64,000 nucleotides of DNA from Deltaproteobacteria bacterium (GTDB lineage Bacteria > Bdellovibrionota > Bdellovibrionia > Bdellovibrionales > Bdellovibrionaceae), in the NCBI GenBank assembly GCA_013286585.1, contig JABDFK010000003.1:33695-97694 (forward strand), written 5' to 3'. This document shows positions 41,163 through 51,100 of the stretch, in pieces. How positions within the stretch are numbered: the stretch's first letter is position 1; each line of letters begins with the position of its first letter. The notes below the pieces were generated by a model, which worked only from the letters and a program-made list of their open reading frames with translations, did no database searches and was not told the origin of the DNA. Position numbers and translations under genes: made by a program.

Positions 41163-42332
41163 GTCGGTCTCAAGTATGATGCAAGAAATTTCCCCGTAAG
41201 TTCCCAGACGATCCGGCGGCCCCCAATATCCAGTGCCGCGACTCACGTATAAAGTCATCTTTCCTAAGATAAATATTCCCGTCGTGTATTTCTGAAAAAG
41301 ACGAATTATCAAACTCCATGGAATAAATTGTCCGCCGTGCGTATGTCCTGAGAGCTGTAGGTCATAAGGATGGCGACAGGCCTCATCTGCTGTCTTTGGT
41401 TGATGAGACAACAGCAGTTTGAAATCGCAATTCTCGGCCCCGCGTAAAGTTTTGCCAAAATCTGGTGCTTCTAGGGAAAAATATTTTGCAGATATGTCGG
41501 GAACTCCGCAGACCGCCAACTTGGCCGAGCCTATGGAGATTTGGATATTTTCGTTCAGCAAAACAGGAATTTTTAAGCGCCGAATGGCTTCGATGATCGG
41601 AGTGAATCCCCAATAGTATTCGTGGTTTCCGGGCACGAAAAAAGTTCCGTAGCGTGATTTAAAATTGGCAAGCTCGGCGATTTCTTCGACGAACCAATGA
41701 TCGAGGTGATCGACTATATCACCGGTCAACACCACCAGGTCGGCGTTAAGACGATTTACTTTTTTGACGATGTCCTGCATTTTCGCAAGGCTCACGCCGG
41801 GGCCGATATGCATGTCGCTGATTTGCACAATGCGCAGACCCCGAAGATCCTTGTGCAAGCCGTTTCTACGAATGATCACTTTTCGAGTGAATGGCCCGGC
41901 TAAAACCACCAGCCGGCCCAGTGCCATTAGAAACGGAGGCGCGGCCAAAATAAAGTACGCCTCAGTTTGATTATAATAAAAGAGTTCGCGCTGAAAAAAA
42001 AATCCAATCAGAGAAGTTAGATCGCGCAAAAATACGACAAACAACAGATAACTGAAATAGCCTTGAGCCAAGTGCCCACTGATTTGGTAACGAATCGCCG
42101 ACTTTGTTTCGCGGGCATCTGGATTCAAAATGAACCGAATCACTATAAAGAGAATCCAGAAGACCACCAAAAAAACCCACGTTACACCGAGGGCCGATAT
42201 CCACGGAGAGAAGCCCGCAAAACGAAAAATCTGATGGCTTAGGTACAGGGAAAAAATTCCGCAAAGGATTGGACCGATCACGCGCAAGAATGAGCTGCGT
42301 TTTTGAAACTCTTTAGGATCTCTTTTGACCAT
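41157..42332 (-). CDS. Membrane-anchored calcineurin-like metallophosphoesterase
   Basis: A 391-residue protein with about four N-terminal membrane helices (residues about 15-150) and a C-terminal metallophosphoesterase domain. Metal-binding motifs are D-M-H (ISDMHIGPG), GD (LTGDIVDH), GNHEYYWG, the LLSHQP histidine and GHTHGG. This layout matches the YkuE/YaeI group, which act on lipid-linked or nucleotide substrates near the membrane. The gene start overlaps the 3' end of the 42313-42786 gene by 20 nt, so the two are probably co-translated. The substrate is unknown. Confidence 0.88.
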   Translation of the reverse strand: MVKRDPKEFQKRSSFLRVIGPILCGIFSLYLSHQIFRFAGFSPWISALGVTWVFLVVFWILFIVIRFILNPDARETKSAIRYQISGHLAQGYFSYLLFVVFLRDLTSLIGFFFQRELFYYNQTEAYFILAAPPFLMALGRLVVLAGPFTRKVIIRRNGLHKDLRGLRIVQISDMHIGPGVSLAKMQDIVKKVNRLNADLVVLTGDIVDHLDHWFVEEIAELANFKSRYGTFFVPGNHEYYWGFTPIIEAIRRLKIPVLLNENIQISIGSAKLAVCGVPDISAKYFSLEAPDFGKTLRGAENCDFKLLLSHQPKTADEACRHPYDLQLSGHTHGGQFIPWSLIIRLFQKYTTGIFILGKMTLYVSRGTGYWGPPDRLGTYGEISCIILETDL

Positions 42333-42786
42333 TGAGTCTATCGTTTTCGCTCTCTAGCACTCGGGCCAGAGTTTTCAGATCGAGCACTTCTTCTTTCAGA
42401 TGAAGAATTTGTTCTTCTTTTTCGTGCAGGATCTGAGAGTAGGCTTTTTTTAGCTCTGTCAGCAAGCGGTCGGCCACCGCTAGCACAGGCTCTGCGCCCT
42501 TCTCTTCTTTGGCTGAATATGTTCCAAACATCGGGGCCGATTCGCTCACGATTCCGGAATTGTTGGCGCTGGCGCGATGAGCACCCACCAAAGTCTCGTC
42601 GCTGATTCTTGGGGAGGGGCGATGGACTCGTTGATGAGTGCTCATGTGATCGTCTTGGATGAGATATTTCCCATCCTCGAAAATGAAGCTAATATCTTCC
42701 GCCTTAATCCTTCGACGAAGGGTGCTGATACTCACCTTATATTTGGATGAGTAGTCGGCCAGTGGTAGATATTGAGTGTTCGTCAT
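42313..42786 (-). CDS. Small HTH/coiled-coil protein
   Basis: A 157-residue protein. Residues about 5-45 form an excisionase/MerR-like winged-helix pattern (YSSKYKVSISTLRRRIK followed by a short beta hairpin, DGKYLI). The middle is low-complexity, and residues about 105-155 form a Leu/Glu-rich coiled coil (ILHEKEEQILHLKEEVLDL). It may be a DNA-binding dimer or an adaptor. The ATG at 42786 is preferred to a GTG two codons upstream. It lies divergent from the patatin gene and overlaps the phosphoesterase gene. No exact family is recognised. Confidence 0.65.
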   Translation of the reverse strand: MTNTQYLPLADYSSKYKVSISTLRRRIKAEDISFIFEDGKYLIQDDHMSTHQRVHRPSPRISDETLVGAHRASANNSGIVSESAPMFGTYSAKEEKGAEPVLAVADRLLTELKKAYSQILHEKEEQILHLKEEVLDLKTLARVLESENDRLNGQKRS

Positions 42787-42890
42787 AGTCACCGGCTAAG
42801 CATAGCAAAGGGTGTTCATCTGTCAAATTTGTTATTCATTTTCTAGCAGAAGGTCTGGCTAATCAGCTGATTTCGTGGAATTGTCTGTGC

Positions 42891-44108
42891 GTGGGCAAGA
42901 GGATGAACCAGAAACTCAAGGATAAAAAGAAGATCGGCTTGGTACTCAGCGGAGGTGGAATTAAGGCCGCGGCCTTCCACCTTGGCGTCTGCCTAGCCCT
43001 CAAAGAAAAGGGCTTTCGTTTCGCCGGTGGCAGCAAGGACCAGGTGGCCAGAGCCTATCCAGATGATGACCCCAAGACCATCCGTCTTTTTGTTGGCTCT
43101 TCAGCCGGAGCCTTCGTGGCCGCCATTCTAGCCGCAGGCTATTCAATAGAGGCCCTGATCAGTGCCTTTGAGATCGGAGCTGGACAAAAGCCCACCTACT
43201 CAGATGATGTGAGTAGTCACCTTAAGCAAATTGGATACCGGGATTTGTTCCACCTCAATAGCAAGGGTTTACTTTTATCCCTACCCAATGCTCTTCGCGC
43301 AAAGTCCTTGGTGACCGGTGGTCTTGAGACTCTGCTGAAAGAAAAGTTTAAGGTGAATGGCCTCTTCACCACGAAGCGCATCGAACAGTATCTTCGACAA
43401 CATGCGTTGACTCATAACGACTTCGCACAATTAGGTTCAGAGCTTTTTATCGTCAGTACCCAGCTGAATCATACGCGAAAGGTGATCTTTGGAAACTTTC
43501 CCGAAACCACGAAGACCGACAAGGTAAAATTCGTCAATTACGCCAAAATTTCCGAGGCCGTGGCGGCCTCGACAAGTCTTCCGCCCGTTTACTCGCCTTA
43601 CGGAATTCGCAGGCCCGACGGAAAAGAGATGTTCTTTTTCGACGGAGAGATCCGCGACACCCTGTCCACACACATCGCCGCTGATCACGGTTGTGACCTA
43701 GTGATTTCTAGCTATTCAGTCCAGCCATACACTTATACCGAAGAGATCGGCAGTTTAGATAAATACGGAATTCCTGTGATCATCAACCAGGCGCTGTACC
43801 AGGTGCTGCAACAAAAAATCGACCGGCACATCGTCCATCAGCAGGACATCAAGGCCATCTATTCCGCCATTGACGGATATTTCAAACAAAACAACCTGCC
43901 CGATCAGCACCGGGAAAAGGTTTTAGAAATCATTCGTCAGCGGGTTCGTTATAAGCCAGAGGTCGACTATATTTACATTCATCCCCGTAGCCAGAACTAC
44001 GAAATGTTTTTTGCCGATCACTTCAGCTTGAATCCACAGACTCTACAAAAAATTCTGCGCATTGGCTTTCGCTCGGGCATCAATGTGCTTCGGCAATATG
44101 ATTTGTGA
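42891..44108 (+). CDS. Patatin-like phospholipase
   Basis: A 405-residue lipid acyl hydrolase. The oxyanion loop GGGIKAA is at 21-27 and the nucleophile serine S71 is in VGSSAGAF (GxSxG type). The catalytic Asp is D251 in FFDGEIRD, so the Ser-Asp dyad is complete. No signal peptide is present, so it may be cytoplasmic or exported by another system. A GTG at 42891 and an ATG at 42903 are both possible starts; neither has a well-placed SD. The C-terminal 120 residues are not typical patatin and are of unknown role. Confidence 0.85.
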   Translation: MGKRMNQKLKDKKKIGLVLSGGGIKAAAFHLGVCLALKEKGFRFAGGSKDQVARAYPDDDPKTIRLFVGSSAGAFVAAILAAGYSIEALISAFEIGAGQKPTYSDDVSSHLKQIGYRDLFHLNSKGLLLSLPNALRAKSLVTGGLETLLKEKFKVNGLFTTKRIEQYLRQHALTHNDFAQLGSELFIVSTQLNHTRKVIFGNFPETTKTDKVKFVNYAKISEAVAASTSLPPVYSPYGIRRPDGKEMFFFDGEIRDTLSTHIAADHGCDLVISSYSVQPYTYTEEIGSLDKYGIPVIINQALYQVLQQKIDRHIVHQQDIKAIYSAIDGYFKQNNLPDQHREKVLEIIRQRVRYKPEVDYIYIHPRSQNYEMFFADHFSLNPQTLQKILRIGFRSGINVLRQYDL

Positions 44109-44118
44109 CCATCCGTAA

Positions 44119-45594
44119 CTAAGACAGCGCTTTTTCTACGATGGAATAAATCGGGCCAGAGAAAATACCCAACAAGACCACGAAAACCGCAGAGACTAAA
44201 ATCGCCACGCGAGTGGGATTCATGATGCTGCCCGCGTCCTCGATATCGCCCTCTTTCATGTACATAACGACTATCGGCCGAAGATAGTAATAGGCACTGA
44301 TCACCGAGTTAAGAACTCCCCAAAGCGCCAGCCAGATCAAGCCTTCGCCAATGGCCGATGTGAAAAGATAAAATTTCCCGAAGAAGCCAATGGTCGGCGG
44401 CACTCCCGCTAAGGACAGCAGAAATATCGTCAGGCAAAAGGCCATCACCGGATGCCTTTTTGCGTAACCGGCCAAATCGTCGATCTGAATCTTGCTGTTT
44501 TCGTCCTTTTCAAAAAGCGATACGATGGCGAAAGCGCCCAGGGTCATCAAGGAATATCCCACTAGATAAAAAATGACTCCCGAAGCGCCGAAGCTGGTTC
44601 GTTCGCTGACGCCAACCGTGATGATACCCACTAAAATATATCCCGAATGCGCAATGCTCGAATACGCCAGCATGCGCTTGAAATTATTTTGAATGATCGC
44701 TGCCACATTTCCCAGGATCATTGTTAGCACCGCCAACCACTGCAAAATGGTGAACAGATTCTCTGACCCAACCAAAGACTTCGTCGTGATGATTCTTAAG
44801 AATGCGGCAAACGAAACGGCCTTCACCGCGGTCGCCATCAGCGCCGCATGAGGGGTGGGCGCACCCTGATAAACATCCGGAGTCCACGCATGAAATGGAG
44901 CGATAGAAACCTTGAAACAAAAACCCAAAATCACCAAAACAATGCCGATCAAGAAAAGGCGATTGGAAGAGATCAGCTGACCTGTGTGCTGAATGATCTC
45001 TGGAATGTAAGTGCTTCCCACGGTTCCAAACAAAAATGAAACTCCGTACAGGAAAAGCGCCGAAGCAAACGAGCCTAAAATAAAGTATTTAAACGCGGCC
45101 TCTTTCGAAAGCTTTTGCTCGTGAGACATGGCGATCATTAAATAAAGCGCCAATGACATGGTCTCGAGTCCAATGAAAAGAACCAACAGATCCGCGGCCG
45201 CCACCAGAATCAACATTCCGAGCGCGCTTGAAAGAGTCAAAAAAACCAACTCTGAAAACTGCTCGCCATTGGTGGCAGGGTTGTCGTGCATCAAAATCAA
45301 GGAGATGGCCGAAGCAATCAAGGCAATGATTCCCACCCAGAACGAAACCCCGTCGATCACTAAGGCGTTCGAAAACACCATGGGATTTGGACTGTCGGAA
45401 ACAGCCATGTATACCGTCATCTGCAGAATCGCGGCTGCCGCTAAGCCGCCCAAGCCTTGAAATAAAGTCGCTTCGGAGGACTGTTCGCGATTTCCCCGCA
45501 ACACCTTGATGGTGATCGGTATTAAGCTTGCAAGAAACAGAACGATCATTGGTGACACACGAATTAAGTCGGCGATTCCGATATTGAAATTCAT
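44119..45594 (-). CDS. nuoN: NADH-quinone oxidoreductase subunit N
   Basis: A 491-residue antiporter-like subunit of complex I with about 14 membrane helices. The conserved proton-path Glu in LVLFIGLETMSLALYLMIA and Lys residues in the FKVSIAPFHAWTPDVYQGAP loop are visible. It couples quinone reduction to proton pumping. It is last in the operon and overlaps nuoM by 4 nt. Confidence 0.95.
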   Translation of the reverse strand: MNFNIGIADLIRVSPMIVLFLASLIPITIKVLRGNREQSSEATLFQGLGGLAAAAILQMTVYMAVSDSPNPMVFSNALVIDGVSFWVGIIALIASAISLILMHDNPATNGEQFSELVFLTLSSALGMLILVAAADLLVLFIGLETMSLALYLMIAMSHEQKLSKEAAFKYFILGSFASALFLYGVSFLFGTVGSTYIPEIIQHTGQLISSNRLFLIGIVLVILGFCFKVSIAPFHAWTPDVYQGAPTPHAALMATAVKAVSFAAFLRIITTKSLVGSENLFTILQWLAVLTMILGNVAAIIQNNFKRMLAYSSIAHSGYILVGIITVGVSERTSFGASGVIFYLVGYSLMTLGAFAIVSLFEKDENSKIQIDDLAGYAKRHPVMAFCLTIFLLSLAGVPPTIGFFGKFYLFTSAIGEGLIWLALWGVLNSVISAYYYLRPIVVMYMKEGDIEDAGSIMNPTRVAILVSAVFVVLLGIFSGPIYSIVEKALS

Positions 45595-47162
45595 TGAGAA
45601 GCCTCCGCTTTGTTAAAGGCTGTTGTCGCTGCTTTGACCTCGGCTTTATCACCCATGATGGCCAGCTGGTAGTTGGAACGGTCGGCCACCAAGTGGTCTA
45701 AGCTGGCCTTAGAGAAATCTAAGAAATGATTGGGAAACAATCCCATCCAGAAAACCATCACGACCATGGGTACTAGGACACAGATTTCTCTGCAGCTTAA
45801 GTCATGAAGGGGATGATGCTCGTCTTTAACTAGCTCTCCCTTTTCGCCGAAGAAAACTCTCTTAAACATCCACAGCATGTAAACGGCGCCTAGGACTACC
45901 CCGGTGACAGCGACATAGGCGAAAGCTTTTTCAGCTTTGAAGCTTCCTAGTAAAATCAAAAATTCACCGATAAAGCCGTTTGTCATTGGAACTGCGATGC
46001 TGGACAGGGTGATGATGAAAAATGCAATCGTGAACAACGGCAAAACTCCTGCCAGTCCGCCGTATTTAGAAATCTCTCGTGAGTGAGTTCGCTCATAGAT
46101 CATACCCACCAGCAAGAACAGCGCGCCCGTGCTCACCCCGTGATTGAGCATTTGGTACAGACTTCCGGTCATCCCAAATTGGTTAAAGGTGAACAGCCCC
46201 AGCAAAATATATCCCATGTGAGAAACAGAGGAATAGGCCACCAGTTTCTTAATGTCCGGCTGAACCATTGCTACCAGCGCGCCGTACACGATGCCGATCA
46301 CTCCCACCGTCATAAATAACCAGGCCCAATACTCAGAGGCCTCTGGAAACAGCGGAATTGTCCAGCGCAAGAAACCGTAGGTTCCCATTTTCAACATCAC
46401 TCCCGCAAGAATCACTGATCCAGGAGTCGGCGCTTCAACGTGGGCGTCAGGCAACCATGTGTGAAAAGGAAAAACCGGAACTTTGATGGAAAAGGCCAGC
46501 GCAAAAGCAAAAAATAGCAGCGTCTGTAGAGTGAAAAACTGACCGCCGATGAAAGGAATTTTCAAGCGATAGAAGTCAAGCAGGCTGGCACTCATGGTGC
46601 CCAATGTTTCCTGAGTCATGAACATCAAGTAGATGATCGCAACCAACATCAACACGGATCCCAACATAGTATAGATAAAAAACTTTACAGTGGCGTAAAT
46701 GCGGCGCTGACCGCCCCAGATCCCGATCATGAAGTACATCGGAACTAATGATAGCTCCCAGAACAGATAGAAGAAGATCGCGTCCATGGCCAAAAAAGTT
46801 CCGATCATTGCCGTCTGCAAGACAAAGACGGAAACCAAAAATCCCTTCACCCGATCCTGGATCGAATTCCATGAACCCAACAAGACGATCGGGGTTAAGA
46901 ATGTCGTCAGCATAATCAGCCAAAGCGAAAGGCCGTCTAGGCCCAAGAAATAGCTGATTCCAAAACGCTCGATCCAAGTGAAGCGTTCCACCATCTGCAG
47001 AGACGCCGTGGACGAGTCAAAGTGCGCCAGCATTGCAAGACTTGCTAAAAACTCAATGATGGACAGGCCCAGGGCTAAGTGTCGCAACGTCTTCGTGTTT
47101 GGCCAAAGCAAAACCACGAGCGCAAAAAGCAGCGGCAAAAATGTGATGGCAGAAAGTATCAT
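45591..47162 (-). CDS. nuoM: NADH-quinone oxidoreductase subunit M
   Basis: A 523-residue antiporter-like proton channel subunit. It shows the conserved F-x-F-WELSLVPMYFMIG glutamate, VFPFHTWLPDAHVEAPTPGSVILAG with its loop lysine and the HMGYILLG helix. It has about 14 membrane helices and no frameshift. It follows nuoL by 4 bp. Confidence 0.96.
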   Translation of the reverse strand: MILSAITFLPLLFALVVLLWPNTKTLRHLALGLSIIEFLASLAMLAHFDSSTASLQMVERFTWIERFGISYFLGLDGLSLWLIMLTTFLTPIVLLGSWNSIQDRVKGFLVSVFVLQTAMIGTFLAMDAIFFYLFWELSLVPMYFMIGIWGGQRRIYATVKFFIYTMLGSVLMLVAIIYLMFMTQETLGTMSASLLDFYRLKIPFIGGQFFTLQTLLFFAFALAFSIKVPVFPFHTWLPDAHVEAPTPGSVILAGVMLKMGTYGFLRWTIPLFPEASEYWAWLFMTVGVIGIVYGALVAMVQPDIKKLVAYSSVSHMGYILLGLFTFNQFGMTGSLYQMLNHGVSTGALFLLVGMIYERTHSREISKYGGLAGVLPLFTIAFFIITLSSIAVPMTNGFIGEFLILLGSFKAEKAFAYVAVTGVVLGAVYMLWMFKRVFFGEKGELVKDEHHPLHDLSCREICVLVPMVVMVFWMGLFPNHFLDFSKASLDHLVADRSNYQLAIMGDKAEVKAATTAFNKAEASQ

Positions 47163-47166
47163 GTCA

Positions 47167-49101
47167 TTACCTCATCAATACGTAGGTCATTGTCGCCACG
47201 ACGCCGAGACCGATATACATGGCATACTGTTGAATATTTCCATTTTGAACTCCACGAACGAACTGGCCGCCGCCACGAACCAAGTCGGCCACCACATAAG
47301 TCGTCTTATCGATGAAATTCACATCGATGTAATACCAGATGCCTTTGCTCAGAGAGACCAGCGGATTGATGATCCAGCCGAAGTAAGCTTCGTCGACAAA
47401 ATATTTGTTGTAGACCAGTTCATAAAACTTGCCCAAGGACTCTGCGACTTTTTTAGGTTTGCTCGGATCTCTGACGTAGAAATGATAGGCCAGCAAAGCG
47501 GAAATCACGGCCAGCGTGACCGACACTCCCATCAAACTCCATTCCTGCGTGGGATCACCCTCGGCCACACCTGGAACTGATTTGATCACGGGCTCTAGCC
47601 AGGTTTCTAAAAGATTTCCCGGCTGGCCTGGTAGAATTTCAGAAATAACATGTGGGATTCCGACCCAGCCGCCAACGGCTGAAAGAATCGCTAATACTAT
47701 CAGCGGCAACAACATGATCCAAGGTGACTCGTGGGGATGAGTTTCCTTAGGCACGCGGCTCTTGCCCCAAAAGGTGAGGGCCATCAAACGTGTCATATAA
47801 AATGCTGTCATTACCGCACCCAAAGCGCCCATGGCCCAAAGAGCCCAGTGTCCGCGAGGGCTGTGAAAAGCTTGCCAAAGAATTTCATCCTTAGAGAAAA
47901 AGCCGGCAAAAGGCGGGACGCCGATGATGGCCAGCCAGCCAATCAAAAAGGTGAGGTGTGTGTACGGCAAATATTTCCGCAGTCCACCCATTTTTCGAAT
48001 GTCTTGTTCTTCGTGCATGGCGTGGATCACGCTTCCTGATCCTAAGAACATCAGTGCTTTAAAAAATGCGTGGGTCATCAAATGAAAAAGTGCCGCACCA
48101 AACGCGCCAACTCCGCACGCCAGAAACATATATCCCAGCTGCGAAACGGTGGAATAGGCCAAAACCTTTTTGATATCCCATTGGGTCATACCGATGCTGG
48201 CGGCCATCACCGCCGTCAATCCACCGATTCCAGCAATGATCGCCATGGTGTTTGGCGCCGCCAAGAACAATGGATTCAGGCGGATGATCATATAAACACC
48301 CGCAGTCACCATCGTTGCCGCATGGATCAGCGCCGACACTGGTGTCGGACCCGCCATCGCATCTGGAAGCCAAACATAAAGAGGAATCTGTGCTGATTTT
48401 CCTGTGGCACCAATGAACAAAAAAAGTGTCGCCAAAGTGATCGGCGCCAACCACGTGAGTTCAGAGGTCGTAGGCACCATGTGATTGATCTCTTGGAAGT
48501 TCAAAGTTCCAAAGGTCAGAAACAAAACGAACATTCCGAGTAAAAAGGCCGCATCACCGATACGGTTTGTAACGAAGGCCTTCATTCCAGCCGCGGCTTT
48601 CTCCTTATCGGTGAACCAAAAACCAATCAGAAGGTAAGAGCACAGGCCGACGCCCTCCCAACCCACAAACATCACCAAAAGGTTGTCGCCCAAAACTAAC
48701 AGCAACATGTTGAATAAAAATAAATTGAGATACGCGAAGTATTTCGCCACACCCTTATCATGGTGCATGTACCCAATGCTGAACAGATGAATGAGTGAGC
48801 CTACCCCGGTAACTACCAAGACCATGATGGCGCTGATTTGGTCGATGGTGAATCCCGCGGAAATTTTCAAACGATCCACAGCGATCCAGTCAAAGAAGTG
48901 AACGATGATTTTTCGCTCTTCTGGTGGCAAGCCGATCAGATCAATCACCATCAGCAATGCCGCGATAAAAGATATGACCGCGGCGCCGGTAGCGATAGAT
49001 CCTGACAATTCTGCGGAATGTTTTTTGTAACGAAACCCATTGATTAAAAAACCAACGAGCGGCGATAAAATCAGGATAGCCATCAAAGTTTGATGTGACA
49101 T
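47167..49101 (-). CDS. nuoL: NADH-quinone oxidoreductase subunit L
   Basis: A 644-residue subunit, the most distal proton channel of complex I. It has FVGWEGVGLCSYLLIGFW with the conserved glutamate, then AQIPLYVWLPDAMAGPTPVSALIHAAT and HAFFKALMFLGSG, and ends in a long C-terminal extension. This extension (about 520-640) is the lateral amphipathic helix HL that clamps M and N, followed by a final transmembrane helix. Confidence 0.96.
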   Translation of the reverse strand: MSHQTLMAILILSPLVGFLINGFRYKKHSAELSGSIATGAAVISFIAALLMVIDLIGLPPEERKIIVHFFDWIAVDRLKISAGFTIDQISAIMVLVVTGVGSLIHLFSIGYMHHDKGVAKYFAYLNLFLFNMLLLVLGDNLLVMFVGWEGVGLCSYLLIGFWFTDKEKAAAGMKAFVTNRIGDAAFLLGMFVLFLTFGTLNFQEINHMVPTTSELTWLAPITLATLFLFIGATGKSAQIPLYVWLPDAMAGPTPVSALIHAATMVTAGVYMIIRLNPLFLAAPNTMAIIAGIGGLTAVMAASIGMTQWDIKKVLAYSTVSQLGYMFLACGVGAFGAALFHLMTHAFFKALMFLGSGSVIHAMHEEQDIRKMGGLRKYLPYTHLTFLIGWLAIIGVPPFAGFFSKDEILWQAFHSPRGHWALWAMGALGAVMTAFYMTRLMALTFWGKSRVPKETHPHESPWIMLLPLIVLAILSAVGGWVGIPHVISEILPGQPGNLLETWLEPVIKSVPGVAEGDPTQEWSLMGVSVTLAVISALLAYHFYVRDPSKPKKVAESLGKFYELVYNKYFVDEAYFGWIINPLVSLSKGIWYYIDVNFIDKTTYVVADLVRGGGQFVRGVQNGNIQQYAMYIGLGVVATMTYVLMR

Positions 49102-49113
49102 GAAGCGGCCCCC

Positions 49114-49440
49114 TTAACCCTTTAGATGCTCAAAAAAGCGAATATTAACTTCTTTATAGCGTTTGAAAATAGACACTAAGATCGCTAGGCCCACAGACAC
49201 TTCCGCTGCAGCGATGGTCATGACGAAAAAAACCATGATCTGTCCATCCATTTGTCCCATGTAGTGGCTGAAGGCCACGAAGCTCAGGTTGACCGCATTC
49301 AGCATCAACTCTACAGACATCAGAATGACGATGGCATTTCGGCGCAACAGTACGCCCGCCATACCTGCTACAAACAAAATCGCGGACAGAACCAGGTAGT
49401 GAGAAAGTCCGACCTCTAAAAAAAGATCACTGCTTGGCAT
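49114..49440 (-). CDS. nuoK: NADH-quinone oxidoreductase subunit K
   Basis: A 108-residue subunit with three membrane helices and the conserved glutamates ([21 protein letters not shown] and [11 protein letters not shown]). The ATG at 49440 lies 6 nt after AAAGGTGG, whereas the GTG at 49449 leaves less room for an SD. It overlaps the nuoJ stop region. Confidence 0.95.
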   Translation of the reverse strand: MPSSDLFLEVGLSHYLVLSAILFVAGMAGVLLRRNAIVILMSVELMLNAVNLSFVAFSHYMGQMDGQIMVFFVMTIAAAEVSVGLAILVSIFKRYKEVNIRFFEHLKG

Positions 49441-49960
49441 GTGTTCCACCTTTCGAGCGCGCTAGCGCCACGGCACCAATGGCCACCATCAGAAGAAGAA
49501 TTCCAAGGGCCTCAAAGCCAAAAATGTATTTTGAAAACAAAACTTTCCCAAGTTCTTTCGTGGTGTCGCCGCCGATCACGGCCTCTGGCGCTGCACCGGA
49601 CTTAGAAAAAATATCGGTGGTCAAAGAAATGGAGCCCACCAAAATTCCTGCCAGAACAGCGACTATACCCGATTTCACCATTCCAGAAATTTTTCCACGC
49701 GTGAACGCTGTGACTTCGTGCTTTAAGTCGAACATCATCAGAACCATCACAAATAAAACTGTGACCGCACCTGCATAAACGATGAGCTGAACTCCCGCTA
49801 GGAAGTAGGCATTCAGCGTGACGAATAAGGCAGAAACTCCGACCATGGTGAATGCCAGGGACAGAGCGGAATAGATAGGATTGGTGATCATGATCGTGGT
49901 GAGTCCGCCCGCCAGAGTTACTATCGCTAAGAACCAAAATAAAAACACATCTGCTGTCAT
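49427..49960 (-). CDS. nuoJ: NADH-quinone oxidoreductase subunit J
   Basis: A 177-residue five-helix subunit next to NuoK. The helix-3 pi-bulge region ([28 protein letters not shown]) is clear. It overlaps nuoK by 14 nt and follows nuoH by 15 bp; no nuoI lies between them, which differs from the usual order. Confidence 0.94.
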   Translation of the reverse strand: MTADVFLFWFLAIVTLAGGLTTIMITNPIYSALSLAFTMVGVSALFVTLNAYFLAGVQLIVYAGAVTVLFVMVLMMFDLKHEVTAFTRGKISGMVKSGIVAVLAGILVGSISLTTDIFSKSGAAPEAVIGGDTTKELGKVLFSKYIFGFEALGILLLMVAIGAVALARSKGGTHAKQ

Positions 49961-49975
49961 TGAAACTTCCCCCTC

Positions 49976-51097
49976 TTAAAGGTGGGCCACGTAAATCAGT
50001 GTGGCGGTTAAAATCGTGTTAAATAAGGCCCATGGAAGCATCGTTTTCCATCCCAGATCCATCAATTGATCGTAGCGAAACCTTGGCAGCGTCCAGCGCA
50101 CTTGGATAAAAATCCACAGGAACACCACCACTTTTACCAAGAAACAAACCAAAGTGATGAGGCCCGCTAGGAGGCTGGCAAAGTTAGCATCCGGCGCGTG
50201 CTCGAGCGCCCATTGATTGAGGGTCTCCATGGGAATTCCAGGAATGACATAGCCGCCAAAATAAAACAGCACCATCAGTGCCGATGCGACGATCATGTGG
50301 CCGTATTCGCCGATGAAAAACAGAAGCATCTTGAAGCCGCCGTACTCGACGTGAAATCCGGCGACCAGTTCGGCCTCGCCCTCTGCAAGGTCAAAAGGAA
50401 GTCGGTTGGATTCGGCGAAAGAGGCCGCGAAAAATAGAATTGCTCCCAGAGGCTGATAGAAAATTCCCCAGGCCGGCAAAAAATTCAGCGGCAGAGTAAA
50501 TCCCAAGAGCGAATAGCTGAGCGGAGCTTGCTGCGCCTGAATCATTTCGCTGAGGTTAAAAGTTCCGTAGGTCATAATCATGCCCACGATGGATAGGCCC
50601 AGCGCCAACTCATAACTGATGACCTGCGCACTGGCGCGAAGAGCCCCCATCAGCGCGTACTTGTTTCCCGAGCCCCAGCCCGCCATTAAAATGGAGTACG
50701 GAGCTAACGAAGACACCGCCAAAATAAAAACAATTCCGACATTGATTTCATAACCCTGCAGACGAAAAATATGTTCGTTCCATTGCACGGGAGCTCCCAG
50801 CGGAATCGCAGCAAAGGCCACGGTGGCAGGGATCAGGGCAAAAATCGGTGCAGCGTAATACAGAAATTTCACTGCGTTCGCCGGTGCAAATTCTTCTTTG
50901 AAGAAGAATTTGACCGCATCCGCCGCTAACTGCAGCAGGCCCAAGGGCCCAATTCGATTGGGGCCCAGGCGATTTTGGATGAAGGCACTTCCGCGGCGCT
51001 CGGCCCACACCAGAACAGGCACCGCCTGCACGATGATCAGAAAACAGACGATGAGCTTAATGGCGTTGATGGTGATTTCGAAGATGTCATGACCCAT
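49976..51097 (-). CDS. nuoH: NADH-quinone oxidoreductase subunit H
   Basis: A 373-residue subunit that forms part of the quinone chamber. The AERRGSAFIQNRLGPNRIGP loop, FAESNRLPFDLAEGEAELVAGFHVEYGG and the C-terminal RYDQLMDLGWKTMLP are canonical. It follows nuoA by 3 bp. Confidence 0.96.
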   Translation of the reverse strand: MGHDIFEITINAIKLIVCFLIIVQAVPVLVWAERRGSAFIQNRLGPNRIGPLGLLQLAADAVKFFFKEEFAPANAVKFLYYAAPIFALIPATVAFAAIPLGAPVQWNEHIFRLQGYEINVGIVFILAVSSLAPYSILMAGWGSGNKYALMGALRASAQVISYELALGLSIVGMIMTYGTFNLSEMIQAQQAPLSYSLLGFTLPLNFLPAWGIFYQPLGAILFFAASFAESNRLPFDLAEGEAELVAGFHVEYGGFKMLLFFIGEYGHMIVASALMVLFYFGGYVIPGIPMETLNQWALEHAPDANFASLLAGLITLVCFLVKVVVFLWIFIQVRWTLPRFRYDQLMDLGWKTMLPWALFNTILTATLIYVAHL

Positions 51098-51100
51098 GGA

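Noticed and set aside
46978..47580. 200-residue plus-strand frame opposite nuoL/nuoM
   Set aside because: Both nuo genes are conserved across this stretch; the frame has no homologous motif.
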